Below are positions 8,820 through 16,064 of a DNA stretch of 64,000 nt, one piece after another. Position 1 is the stretch's first letter; every line of letters starts with the position of its first letter. Location: positions 3,162,001-3,226,000 of the forward strand of contig NZ_CP075371.1 in assembly GCF_018459925.1 (NCBI RefSeq), read 5' to 3'. The notes below the pieces were generated by a model that was given only the letters and a program-made list of their open reading frames with translations, did no database searches and was not told where the DNA came from. Source of the stretch: Nocardioides aquaticus. GTDB taxonomy: Bacteria > Actinomycetota > Actinomycetes > Propionibacteriales > Nocardioidaceae. A program made the translations under genes and the position numbers.

Positions 8820-9299
8820 ATGTTCGACCACCCGCTCGTCGTCCACGCGGTCGTCGTGCTGCTCCCGCTGGCCGTCCTCGGGACCCTGGCCCTGGCCCTG
8901 CGTCCCGCGTGGCGCCTCCGGTACGGGTGGCTGCTGGTCGGCGTGACCGCGGTCGCGACCGTGCTGGTGCCCGTGGCCACCTCCTCCGGCGAGGCCCTCG
9001 AGCGGCGCGTGGGCAACCCCGGGGAGCACGCCGAGCTCGGCGACACCCTGATCTGGTTCGCGGCGCCGCTCCTGGTCCTGGTGCTGGCGATGGTGCTGCT
9101 CGAGCGCCGACGCTCGGGCGCGACCCGGGACGGCGACGGTCCGGGCGCTCCGGGCGGCCCGGGACGCGGCCTGGCCACCGGGGTCGCCGTGGTCGCGGTG
9201 GTGGTGGCGCTCGGCACCGCGGTCCAGGTCTACCGGATCGGGGACAGCGGCGCCCGCGCGGTGTGGGGCGGCTCGGTCGGCGCCTCCTCGGCGCGCTGA
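8820..9299 (+). CDS. DUF2231 integral membrane protein
   Basis: A 159-residue protein with four hydrophobic helices. It opens MFDHPLVVHAVVVLLPLAV, the N-terminal signature of DUF2231, including the conserved His of the HP-hydrophobic-H motif. Members are small membrane proteins of unknown function, sometimes linked to haem or cytochrome biology. An R/G/D-rich linker (about residues 97-118) separates helices 3 and 4. CATGAT six bases before the ATG suggests a leaderless start. It follows selO on the same strand by 44 bases. Confidence 0.8.
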   Translation: MFDHPLVVHAVVVLLPLAVLGTLALALRPAWRLRYGWLLVGVTAVATVLVPVATSSGEALERRVGNPGEHAELGDTLIWFAAPLLVLVLAMVLLERRRSGATRDGDGPGAPGGPGRGLATGVAVVAVVVALGTAVQVYRIGDSGARAVWGGSVGASSAR

Positions 9300-9315
9300 C
9301 GTCGGGGCGCGGGGG

Positions 9316-9993
9316 TCAGCCGGCCGACGACGCCGACGGCGGGGTGCGGTCCTCGAGGACCCGTCGCACACGGTCGGGCTCGAAGCCGTGCGAGAGGCCC
9401 CAGATCACGGCCTGGGGCCGGGTGGTGGCCCCGATCTTGCGGTAGGCCGAGCGGATGTAGGTCTTGACGGTGTTGATGCCGATGTAGGCGCGCTGCGAGA
9501 TCTCGACGTTGCTCAGGCCCTGGCAGATCAGGGCCAGCACCTCGGACTCGCGTGCGCTCAGCCCGTGCTCGTCCCCGGGCCACCGGCCGAACAGCTCCCC
9601 GCGCTCGGGGGCGTCGTCGTCGCCCGGCGTGACCCGCTCGCCGCGGTGGACCCGCTCCACGGCCTCGACCAGCTCCTCGGCGCTGCAGGCCTTCGAGACG
9701 TAGCCGTGCGCCCCTCGCTCCAGGGAGGCCCGCACCTGGTCGGGGTCGGTGTTCCAGCTGAAGACCAGGAACCGCGCCCCGGCGCCGACCAGCCGGGCGG
9801 GGTCGCACGACGCGCCCTGCGGCTTGCCGAAGGTGTCGTAGAGCACGACGTCGACGTCGCTCACGACCGGCTTGCGGCTGTCCAGCTCGACGACCTCGAC
9901 CCGGTCGCTGAAGGGCTCCAGGACCCGCGCGGTCCCGGCCACCACGATGGCGTAGTCGTTGACCACGGCGATGCGGACGGGCGAGGCAGACAT
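9316..9993 (-). CDS. LuxR/NarL-type response regulator
   Basis: 225 residues: an N-terminal receiver domain (about 6-120) and a C-terminal LuxR helix-turn-helix (about 145-210, LSARESEVLALICQGLSNVEIS followed by INTVKTYIRSAYRKIGATTR). The phosphorylatable Asp is likely D53 (VVLYD) and the conserved Lys is in GYVSKA. The acidic pocket is ND instead of the usual DD or DE, so phosphorylation may be weak or absent. No sensor kinase lies nearby, making it an orphan regulator. TAGGAT six bases before the ATG indicates a leaderless transcript. Confidence 0.9.
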   Translation of the reverse strand: MSASPVRIAVVNDYAIVVAGTARVLEPFSDRVEVVELDSRKPVVSDVDVVLYDTFGKPQGASCDPARLVGAGARFLVFSWNTDPDQVRASLERGAHGYVSKACSAEELVEAVERVHRGERVTPGDDDAPERGELFGRWPGDEHGLSARESEVLALICQGLSNVEISQRAYIGINTVKTYIRSAYRKIGATTRPQAVIWGLSHGFEPDRVRRVLEDRTPPSASSAG

Positions 9994-9999
9994 GCCGCC

Positions 10000-10005
10000 A
10001 TCCTA
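10000..10005 (-). promoter_or_regulatory. -10 hexamer, leaderless promoter (response regulator)
   Basis: TAGGAT on the minus strand ends six bases before the ATG at 9993; no Shine-Dalgarno is visible. Confidence 0.55.
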
Positions 10006-10123
10006 CGAGAAGGACGGCCCCCTCGGTCCCGGGCCGTCACCCGTGCGGGTGTTGGGTGGCGACCGCCCGCCTGGTGACGTGGGGTGGCACGACCATCCAC
10101 CCTCGTTCTCAGGAGCACTCCTC

Positions 10124-10678
10124 GTGGCACAGCTCGACGGCAAGACGATCGCATTCCTCATGGCCGGCTCCGGCGTCGAGCAGGTCGAGCTGACACAGCC
10201 CTGGGAGGGCCTGCAGGCGGCCGGCGCCACCTGCGTCCTGGTGGCGCCCGAGGCCGGCACCGTCCAGGCGTTCAACAACGACGTGGAGAAGGGCGACACC
10301 TTCGACGTCGACACCACCGTCGCCGACCTGGACCCGACCACGGTCGACGCCCTCGTCCTTCCCGGCGGGACCACCAACCCCGACCAGCTCCGCCTGGACG
10401 AGGGCGCGGTCGCGCTCGTCCGCACGCTGGTCGACGCCGGCAAGCCCGTCGCGGCGATCTGCCACGGACCGTGGACGCTGGCCGAGGCCGACGTCCTGCG
10501 GGGCAAGACGCTCACCAGCTTCCCCAGCATCCGCACCGACCTCAAGAACGCCGGCGCGACCTGGGTCGACGAGCAGTCCTTCACCTGCCCGGCCAACGGC
10601 TGGACCCTGGTGACCAGCCGCAACCCCGGCGACCTCGACGCCTTCGTCCAGGCGTCCGTGGAGGCGTTCTCCGGCTGA
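10124..10678 (+). CDS. DJ-1/PfpI family protein
   Basis: A 184-residue type-1 glutamine-amidotransferase-fold protein. The nucleophile elbow AICHGPWTL carries the reactive Cys followed by His, and VLPGGTTNPDQLR matches PfpI/YhbO-type stress proteins (putative protease, deglycase or chaperone activity). The GTG start at 10124 is supported by AGGAG eight bases upstream, so this gene has a conventional leader, unlike most of its neighbours. It lies head to head with the response regulator gene and 23 bases before the hydroxyacid dehydrogenase. Substrate is unknown. Confidence 0.88.
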   Translation: MAQLDGKTIAFLMAGSGVEQVELTQPWEGLQAAGATCVLVAPEAGTVQAFNNDVEKGDTFDVDTTVADLDPTTVDALVLPGGTTNPDQLRLDEGAVALVRTLVDAGKPVAAICHGPWTLAEADVLRGKTLTSFPSIRTDLKNAGATWVDEQSFTCPANGWTLVTSRNPGDLDAFVQASVEAFSG

Positions 10679-10689
10679 GCCGGGCTGGC

Positions 10690-10695
10690 TAGGGT
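10690..10695 (+). promoter_or_regulatory. -10 hexamer, leaderless promoter
   Basis: TAGGGT ends six bases before the ATG at 10702; no Shine-Dalgarno. Confidence 0.5.
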
Positions 10696-10701
10696 CGGGC
10701 C

Positions 10702-11916
10702 ATGGTCAGCACCGGGATCGGGCGTCTACGACAGGGTCACGTCTACCGCCAGGGCGCGCTGGGTCGACGGCCGGCGGTGCCGACCGACGACGCCGCCCTC
10801 GAACGGGCCGCCCGGCGGGCGATGAGCGCCCGCGCCTGGGCCTACGTCGCCGGCGGCGCCGGCCAGGGTCGCACGATGGCCCGGAACCGACAGGCCTTCG
10901 ACGCCTGGGGCGTGCTGCCGCGGATGGCGCACGGCCACGCCGTGCGCGACCTGTCCCTCGACCTGCTCGGCCACCGCCTCGCCGCGCCCGTGCTGCTGGC
11001 CCCGGTGGGCGCCGCCGGGCTGGTGCACCGGGACGCCGACCTCGCCGTCGCCCGGGCCGCGGCGGCGACCGGGACGACGTACGTGCTGTCCAACCAGGCC
11101 AGTAGCCCGATGGAGGACGTCGTCGCCGAGCTCGGTGGCAGCCCGCACTGGTTCCAGCTGTACTGGAGCAAGGACGAGGGCCTGGTCGACAGCCTGATCG
11201 GCCGGGCCGAGGCCACCGGGGCGCAGGCCCTGGTCGTCACGCTGGACACCACCGTGCTGGGGTGGCGCCCGCAGGACCTCGACCTCGGGTCGCTGCCCTT
11301 CAGCCGGGGCATCGGGATCGCCCAGTACACCTCCGACGACCGCTTCGCCGAGATCGTGCGGGACCGCGTCGCGGCTGCGGCCCGGGACGGGCGTGAGGCG
11401 GTCGAGGTCACCCTCGGGGCCGTGCGCACCCTGCTCGACATCGCCCGCAACCATCCCGGCGCGTTCCGCGACAACCTGCGCACGCCCGAGCCGCGGGCCT
11501 CGGTCGAGACCTTCCTCGACGTCTACTCCAACCCCGGCCTGTCCTGGGACCACCTCGCGACGCTGCGCTCGCGCACCTCGCTGCCGGTGGTCCTCAAAGG
11601 GATCCTGCACCCCGACGACGCCCGCCGTGCACTGGACCTCGGCGCCGACGCCCTGGTGGTCTCCAACCACGGCGGTCGGCAGGTCGACAACGCGGTGGCG
11701 TCGCTCGACGCGCTGGTCCGGGTGCGCGACGCGGTCGGGCCGGAGCCCACGCTGCTGCTGGACAGCGGGGTCCGCACCGGCGCCGACGTGTTCGTCGCCC
11801 GGGCGCTGGGCGCCGACGCGGTGCTGCTCGGCCGCTCGCCCATCTACGGCCTGGCCGTGGCCGGCCAGCGGGGGTGGAGGAGGTGCTGGGCAACGTCGTC
11901 GCCGAGCTCGACCTGA
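10702..11916 (+). CDS. FMN-dependent alpha-hydroxyacid dehydrogenase, C-terminus frameshifted
   Basis: TIM-barrel flavoenzyme of the lactate/glycolate oxidase and L-lactate dehydrogenase family. Visible motifs are LAPVGAAGLVHRDAD near the FMN site, WFQLYWSKD, VVLKGILHPDDA with the FMN Lys, and the catalytic stretch VVSNHGGRQVDN holding the active His and Arg. After AVAGQRG the reading frame is lost and ends at 11916. The family's expected tail (VEEVLGNVVAELDLTMALTG) continues in the next frame to a stop at 11985-11987. One missing G in the run at 11870-11874 explains this; corrected, the protein would have 428 residues. The active site is intact; only the last helix is affected. Confidence 0.87.
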   Translation: MVSTGIGRLRQGHVYRQGALGRRPAVPTDDAALERAARRAMSARAWAYVAGGAGQGRTMARNRQAFDAWGVLPRMAHGHAVRDLSLDLLGHRLAAPVLLAPVGAAGLVHRDADLAVARAAAATGTTYVLSNQASSPMEDVVAELGGSPHWFQLYWSKDEGLVDSLIGRAEATGAQALVVTLDTTVLGWRPQDLDLGSLPFSRGIGIAQYTSDDRFAEIVRDRVAAAARDGREAVEVTLGAVRTLLDIARNHPGAFRDNLRTPEPRASVETFLDVYSNPGLSWDHLATLRSRTSLPVVLKGILHPDDARRALDLGADALVVSNHGGRQVDNAVASLDALVRVRDAVGPEPTLLLDSGVRTGADVFVARALGADAVLLGRSPIYGLAVAGQRGWRRCWATSSPSST

Positions 11917-12024
11917 CGATGGCCCTGACCGGCACGCCCGACCTGGCCTCGATCACGCCCGACGCGCTGGTGCCGCAGCGCCCCTGAGGCCCCGCGGGGC
12001 GGGCCCGGACGGTGGTGCCGGCTG

Positions 12025-12735
12025 CTAGCGGCCCCGTCGCTCGACCTCGTCGACCACCGACCGGGCCAGGTCGGTGAGGCGGACGTGCCCGGCCCGGGCC
12101 CGACGCCGGAGCACCTCGAAGGCCGCGTCGGGCGTGCTGCCCATCTGCTGCGCGAGCACCCCCTTGGCCTGCTCGAGCACGATCCGGCTGTTCAGCGCGC
12201 CCTGGAGCTGCTCGGTCACCGCGCCGGCACGCGAGAGCTGCCGCTCCTGCAGCAGCGCGATCGTGGCGACGTCGGCCAGCGCCTGTACCAGGCGCACGTC
12301 GGCGGGCTCGAAGGTGCCGTGCGCACCCCCGAGCAGGTTGAGGGCACCGATGGACCGGTCCCGCAGACGCATCGGGAAGGCGTGCACCGACTGGAACCCG
12401 GCGTCGAGGGCGGCGCGGGCGAAGGTGGGCCAGCGGTCGGTGGCCGCCGCGAGGTCGGCGTTCACCACGGCCTCCCCGGTGCGCGAGCAGTCGAAGCAGG
12501 GCCCCTCCTCGGTCTGCAGCTGCAGCAGCTCGAGCATCCGGGCGCTCTCGGAGGTGGAGGCCATGTAGCGCAGGACGTCGTCCTGGTCGAGCATCATCAG
12601 CCCGACCGCGCTGGCGCCGCTGACCGTGGCCGCGTGCTCGGTGAGACGGTGCAGGAAGTCGAGCAGGTCGAACTCGTCGACCAGGGTGTCGGCCACGTCG
12701 ACGAAGAGCTCGGGGATGCGGTGGAGGTCGATCAT
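12025..12735 (-). CDS. GAF-ANTAR domain regulator
   Basis: 236 residues: a GAF sensor domain (about 20-165; HAATVSGASAVGLMM, EGPCFDCSRTGEAV) followed by an ANTAR RNA-binding domain (about 170-232; LNSRIVLEQAKGVLAQQMG, the typical ANTAR core). Such proteins bind two-hairpin RNA elements to prevent transcription termination; the GAF ligand is unknown. CFDC in the GAF domain could be thiol-responsive. The ATG at 12735 follows GAGAGGA. It is 22 bases downstream of a second GAF-ANTAR gene and surely cotranscribed with it. No ANTAR target hairpin pair was recognised nearby. Confidence 0.9.
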   Translation of the reverse strand: MIDLHRIPELFVDVADTLVDEFDLLDFLHRLTEHAATVSGASAVGLMMLDQDDVLRYMASTSESARMLELLQLQTEEGPCFDCSRTGEAVVNADLAAATDRWPTFARAALDAGFQSVHAFPMRLRDRSIGALNLLGGAHGTFEPADVRLVQALADVATIALLQERQLSRAGAVTEQLQGALNSRIVLEQAKGVLAQQMGSTPDAAFEVLRRRARAGHVRLTDLARSVVDEVERRGR

Positions 12736-12757
12736 GACGCGGTCCTCTCGATCGTGG

Positions 12758-13414
12758 TCATCGGGTGCCGTCCCGGGACAGGGCGACACGACCGGCGACG
12801 ATGTCGGCGGCCACGGACGGGAGGTCCCGGCCGGCCGCGAAGGCATGGGCGCGCATCCGGGCGAGAGCCTCGGCCATGGTCACGCCGAGCGCGGCCATCA
12901 CCATCCCCTGGGCCTGGTAGACCTCGATGCGCAGGTCCAGCTCGTCGCCGAGGGCCGCCCCGCCGGCGCCGCCCTCGGTCTCCGCGGCGCGGTCGAGCAG
13001 CAGCTCGGTGGTCAGCGCGGCGAGCGCGACCCCCAGGGCGGCGACGGTCGGCACCAGCGCGAACGGCCGGCCGTGGAAGGCCGCCAGGGCCCCGAACCGC
13101 GCGGCGCCCAGCTGGAGCGGGAAGGCGTGCACCGCCCCGATGCCGAGGTCCCGGGCGCGGGAGTCCCACGCCGGCCAGCGCCACCCGCCGGAGGCGCCGA
13201 CCTCGGGCACGAGGACGGGGTGGCCGTCGTGATGTGCCTGGGTGACTGGCCCCTCCCCCAGGTCCAGCTCGACCTCGGCGGCACGCCGGAAGAGGACGTC
13301 GGAGGACCCGGCCACCACCTGCGCCTGGGCGGCGTCGTGGTCCAGGCCCCGGGCCGGGACGAGGGTGATGGCGGCACCGTCGGAGGACAGCGCCTCCATC
13401 GCCGCGCAGCACAC
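12758..13414 (-). CDS. second GAF-ANTAR regulator; start uncertain
   Basis: 218 residues from the GTG at 13414: a divergent GAF domain (about 1-150) and a C-terminal ANTAR domain (LDLRIEVYQAQGMVMAALG). This GTG would cut the first GAF helix. The open frame continues upstream without any ATG, GTG or TTG to an ATC codon at 13517-13519 that sits six bases after a perfect GGAGG, with a TAGGAT promoter hexamer beyond. Initiation at ATC would add 35 residues (DRPAHTPDARTRARAVLD and on) and restore the helix. It pairs with the gene at 12025 as a tandem operon; the two GAF domains differ strongly, so they probably sense different signals. Confidence 0.8.
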   Translation of the reverse strand: MCCAAMEALSSDGAAITLVPARGLDHDAAQAQVVAGSSDVLFRRAAEVELDLGEGPVTQAHHDGHPVLVPEVGASGGWRWPAWDSRARDLGIGAVHAFPLQLGAARFGALAAFHGRPFALVPTVAALGVALAALTTELLLDRAAETEGGAGGAALGDELDLRIEVYQAQGMVMAALGVTMAEALARMRAHAFAAGRDLPSVAADIVAGRVALSRDGTR

Positions 13415-13566
13415 CCGGTCGAGCTGGGGCGGCAGGCCCGCCCCGACCGGTGGCGGCTGGGCGTCCAGGACGGCGCGCGCGCGGGTGCGGGCGTCGGGGG
13501 TGTGCGCGGGACGGTCGATGTGGTGCCTCCGGTCGGTGCTGCCCGGGTGTCACCGGACCAGCGCCG

Positions 13567-13572
13567 ATCCTA
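13567..13572 (-). promoter_or_regulatory. -10 hexamer for the GAF-ANTAR operon
   Basis: TAGGAT on the minus strand, about 48 bases before the GGAGG/ATC start context at 13517-13530. The decamer repeat at 13601-13627 lies just upstream, where an activator or repressor would bind. Confidence 0.45.
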
Positions 13573-13600
13573 GCGTCCCGGCGCCCCGGCCCGGTCGTGC

Positions 13601-13627
13601 GACGACGTACGACGACGTACGACGACG
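13601..13627. repeat. decamer repeat upstream of the GAF-ANTAR operon
   Basis: GACGACGTAC occurs twice in tandem followed by a partial third copy (GACGACG). Each GTAC junction is locally palindromic (ACGTAC/GTACGT). It lies in the 240-base gap between the phosphatase stop and the GAF-ANTAR start, upstream of the -10 hexamer. A protein-binding site is plausible but unproven. Confidence 0.5.
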
Positions 13628-13656
13628 CCGTCCGGCGCCGCGGGTCGCTTCCTCCC

Positions 13657-14799
13657 TCAGTCGATCAGGACCGGGATCAGCATCTCGTCGGGCGTCAGCG
13701 ACCCGTGCAGGCCGACCAGCCGGGACTCGTGGGACCAGCCGACGGTGGAGACGACCGACGCCCGGTCACGGCACGCCACCAGCACGTCTCCCAGCCGGGG
13801 CACCACCGTGGAGGAGACCGGCCCGAACCAGCCCCGGGCCACGGCCTCCTCCCGGGTCAGCACCTCGGCGGCGTCCCCCAGCGTCCCCCGCCAGGCGGCG
13901 ACCACGTCGTCGACCGCGCCGCGCTGGCAGTAGAGCTGGCGGAAGCGGGCCTCGCCACCCAAGAGGCTGACCCCGGCGGACAGCTCCGGCAGCGCGTCGA
14001 CGTCGAAGCGCTGCGCCGGGTCGGCGTCGACCATGCCGTGGTCGGCGACCACGAGCAGGCGTACGGAGGCCGGCAGCGACTCGCGCAGCTGCTCGGCCTC
14101 GCTGTCGATCATCGCCAGCTGCTGGAGCCAGGCCGTCGAGGCGACACCGTGGCGGTGCCCTGTCCAGTCGAGGTCGCCGTCGTAGAGGTAGGTCAGCGAC
14201 GGGGTGCGCGCCGACACCCGCTGGGTGGCCGCGATCCGCTCCCCCACCTTGTCGGCGCCCACGAAGTCGGCGCCGCGGTGGGCGGCCTCGGTCAGCCCGC
14301 TGCCCTCGAACTCGCGCTTGTTGACCACGGTCGTGGTGACGCCGGCGGTCTGGAGCCGGGTGAAGGTGGTCGGGTGCGGCTGCCACTCGCGGGGGTCGAC
14401 CGCGGCGTCCCAGCCGAGGGCGAACAGGAGCCGGTCGGTCCCGGGGATCCGGGAGCTGTAGCCGACGACCCCGTGCGTGCCCGGCGTCAGCCCGGTGCCC
14501 AGCGAGGTCAGGCTGGTGGCCGTCGTGGACGGCACCCCGGCGGTGGCGGCCGCGTCGACGACGCGCAGCGAGGACAGGTACGGCGCGGCGTGCTCGTAGC
14601 GGGCCAGCTGGCGGGCGCCGAGCCCGTCGACGAGGAACAGCACGTACGCCTCGGCGTCGGGGAGCACGAGCCCGGGCGCGCCCGCGACGCCCCGGTCGGG
14701 CGCGGTGCCGGGGTCGAGCGGTCGGCCCAGGGCGCGGGCGACGGCCGGGACGACGTCACCGAGGGAGCGGCGGCCGTACTCCGGCTCGAGCAGGGTCAC
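13657..14799 (-). CDS. alkaline phosphatase superfamily protein (nucleotide pyrophosphatase-like)
   Basis: 380 residues. LFLVDGLGARQL carries the first metal-binding Asp; AGVPSTTATSLTSLGTGLTPGTHGVVGY holds the catalytic Thr; later LTYLYDGDLDWTGHRHG and VVADHGMVD supply the remaining Asp/His zinc ligands. It matches the phosphodiesterase/nucleotide pyrophosphatase branch common in actinobacteria. The GTG start at 14799 overlaps the TGA of the DUF5998 gene, a pairing conserved among actinobacteria to my knowledge. No signal peptide is evident, so it is probably cytoplasmic. Substrate is unknown. Confidence 0.9.
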   Translation of the reverse strand: MTLLEPEYGRRSLGDVVPAVARALGRPLDPGTAPDRGVAGAPGLVLPDAEAYVLFLVDGLGARQLARYEHAAPYLSSLRVVDAAATAGVPSTTATSLTSLGTGLTPGTHGVVGYSSRIPGTDRLLFALGWDAAVDPREWQPHPTTFTRLQTAGVTTTVVNKREFEGSGLTEAAHRGADFVGADKVGERIAATQRVSARTPSLTYLYDGDLDWTGHRHGVASTAWLQQLAMIDSEAEQLRESLPASVRLLVVADHGMVDADPAQRFDVDALPELSAGVSLLGGEARFRQLYCQRGAVDDVVAAWRGTLGDAAEVLTREEAVARGWFGPVSSTVVPRLGDVLVACRDRASVVSTVGWSHESRLVGLHGSLTPDEMLIPVLID

Positions 14800-15383
14800 C
14801 GCAGGTGGGTGCGCGCCGAGAGGGACTCGGCGAAGGAGAGCAGGCCCGCGACGGCGTCGGGGCCGTCGGCGGTGGCCGAGACGCGCAGGGTGAAGTCGTC
14901 GGCGGTCATCGAGCCGGTGTAGCCGTGGTCGGCCTCGCACTCGGGGTCGCTGCAGCCGGCCGGCTCGAGGTCGAGGCGGCCGACGCCGCCCCAGCCGATC
15001 GTCATCACGGCCTCGGCCGCCGGGGTGGGGCCCTGGGTCGGGTTCGCGACCATCCGGGTCACCACGACCGAGCGCACGGAGTCCAGCCGCACCGACTCCG
15101 TCGACGTGGAGGTGTAGGGCTCCGGGAGCAGGTCGTCGGGGGCGTGCTCGTCGGTGTGGGCCAGCACCAGCCGGCTCGGCGTCAGCACGACCACGCTCTG
15201 GTGGCGACGCACCTCGTCGTGCTCGAAGGTCGGCTCGTGGTGGACGTAGTAGGAGACCACCTGCTCGCCGGCCACCGCGGCGGCGACGCCGTCGGCGACC
15301 ACCTCGGGGTAGTACCCGGTCTGCTCGATGGCCCCGAGCAGCTCGCGGGTACGGTCGCGGTCGTCGGTGCGGGTGCTGCGCAT
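14796..15383 (-). CDS. DUF5998 family protein
   Basis: A 195-residue soluble protein matching DUF5998, an actinobacterial family of unknown function. Recognisable stretches are TGYYPEVVADGVAAAVAGE, SYYVHHEPTFEHDEVRRH, LTPSRLVLAHTDEH and GCSDPECEADHGYTGSMT near the C-terminus. The last has two Cys close to His/Asp and could bind a metal. The PH-like pattern (one residue set per beta strand, a Trp-Gly-Gly turn) fits a binding module. It is directly coupled to the phosphatase gene by a GTGA overlap. Confidence 0.82.
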   Translation of the reverse strand: MRSTRTDDRDRTRELLGAIEQTGYYPEVVADGVAAAVAGEQVVSYYVHHEPTFEHDEVRRHQSVVVLTPSRLVLAHTDEHAPDDLLPEPYTSTSTESVRLDSVRSVVVTRMVANPTQGPTPAAEAVMTIGWGGVGRLDLEPAGCSDPECEADHGYTGSMTADDFTLRVSATADGPDAVAGLLSFAESLSARTHLR

Positions 15384-15427
15384 GCCACGAAGTCTCGCAC
15401 GGGTCGCGGCAGGCACCAGGAGGGCGC

Positions 15428-16054
15428 CTAGAACTCGTAGCCGAACGCCTCGACGTCCCGGGCGAAGACCTCGGCGACCCGGTCGCGCATCGCCGGGGTG
15501 TAGGCGTCGCGGTAGTCCACCGGCTCGTCGTCGGCGTTCCACCGCCCGCCCGCGTGCGGCGGGAGGCCGCACCGCTCGGCCAGGACCCGCAGGTCCGTCT
15601 CCAGCGTCTCCTGGCGACCGACCAGGTCGGCCCGGCGACCGGGCGCCCGCAGGTACGCCACCTGTGGTCGTCGCAGCCGGGGAACCTCGCGGGTGCCCCG
15701 CAGCACGAAGTCCTCGAAGTCCGGCAGCTCGCGGGCCACCCGGCGGGCGAAGGCGTTGCCCCGGAAGTGGGACAGCGACGCCAGCGGCTCGCCGTCGGGC
15801 ACCTGCGCCACCCAGCGCCGCACCATCCGGTGCCAGGAGTGCATCCGGGACCACGGGTTGCGCACGAAGCCCACCACGAGGTGGTCGCCCAGGCCCGGCT
15901 CGGCCTGCAGGATCGTGGTGAGCCCGGCGTGCCGGTGGCACCCGGGCACGGGCCGGGCGTCGGGGGTGACCTCCTCGAGCCAGCGCTGCACGGTGGTGCC
16001 ACCGGTCTTCTGCACGTGGACGAAGAGCAGACCGGTGGTGTCGGAGACGATCAC
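15428..16054 (-). CDS. sulfotransferase family protein
   Basis: 208 residues resembling sulfotransferase family 2. The N-terminal PAPS-binding 5'-phosphosulfate loop is FVHVQKTGGTTVQRWL, and the 3'-phosphate-binding segment is VVGFVRNPWSRMHSWHRM, where the Arg and Ser contact the nucleotide. It ends with aromatic-rich AFGYEF. Likely transfers sulfate from PAPS to a carbohydrate or small-molecule acceptor; the acceptor is unknown. The GTG start (16054) lies only 10 bases after the stop of the GNAT/acyl-CoA-synthetase gene, so cotranscription is likely. Confidence 0.85.
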   Translation of the reverse strand: MIVSDTTGLLFVHVQKTGGTTVQRWLEEVTPDARPVPGCHRHAGLTTILQAEPGLGDHLVVGFVRNPWSRMHSWHRMVRRWVAQVPDGEPLASLSHFRGNAFARRVARELPDFEDFVLRGTREVPRLRRPQVAYLRAPGRRADLVGRQETLETDLRVLAERCGLPPHAGGRWNADDEPVDYRDAYTPAMRDRVAEVFARDVEAFGYEF

Positions 16055-16064
16055 CGCACCCCGC

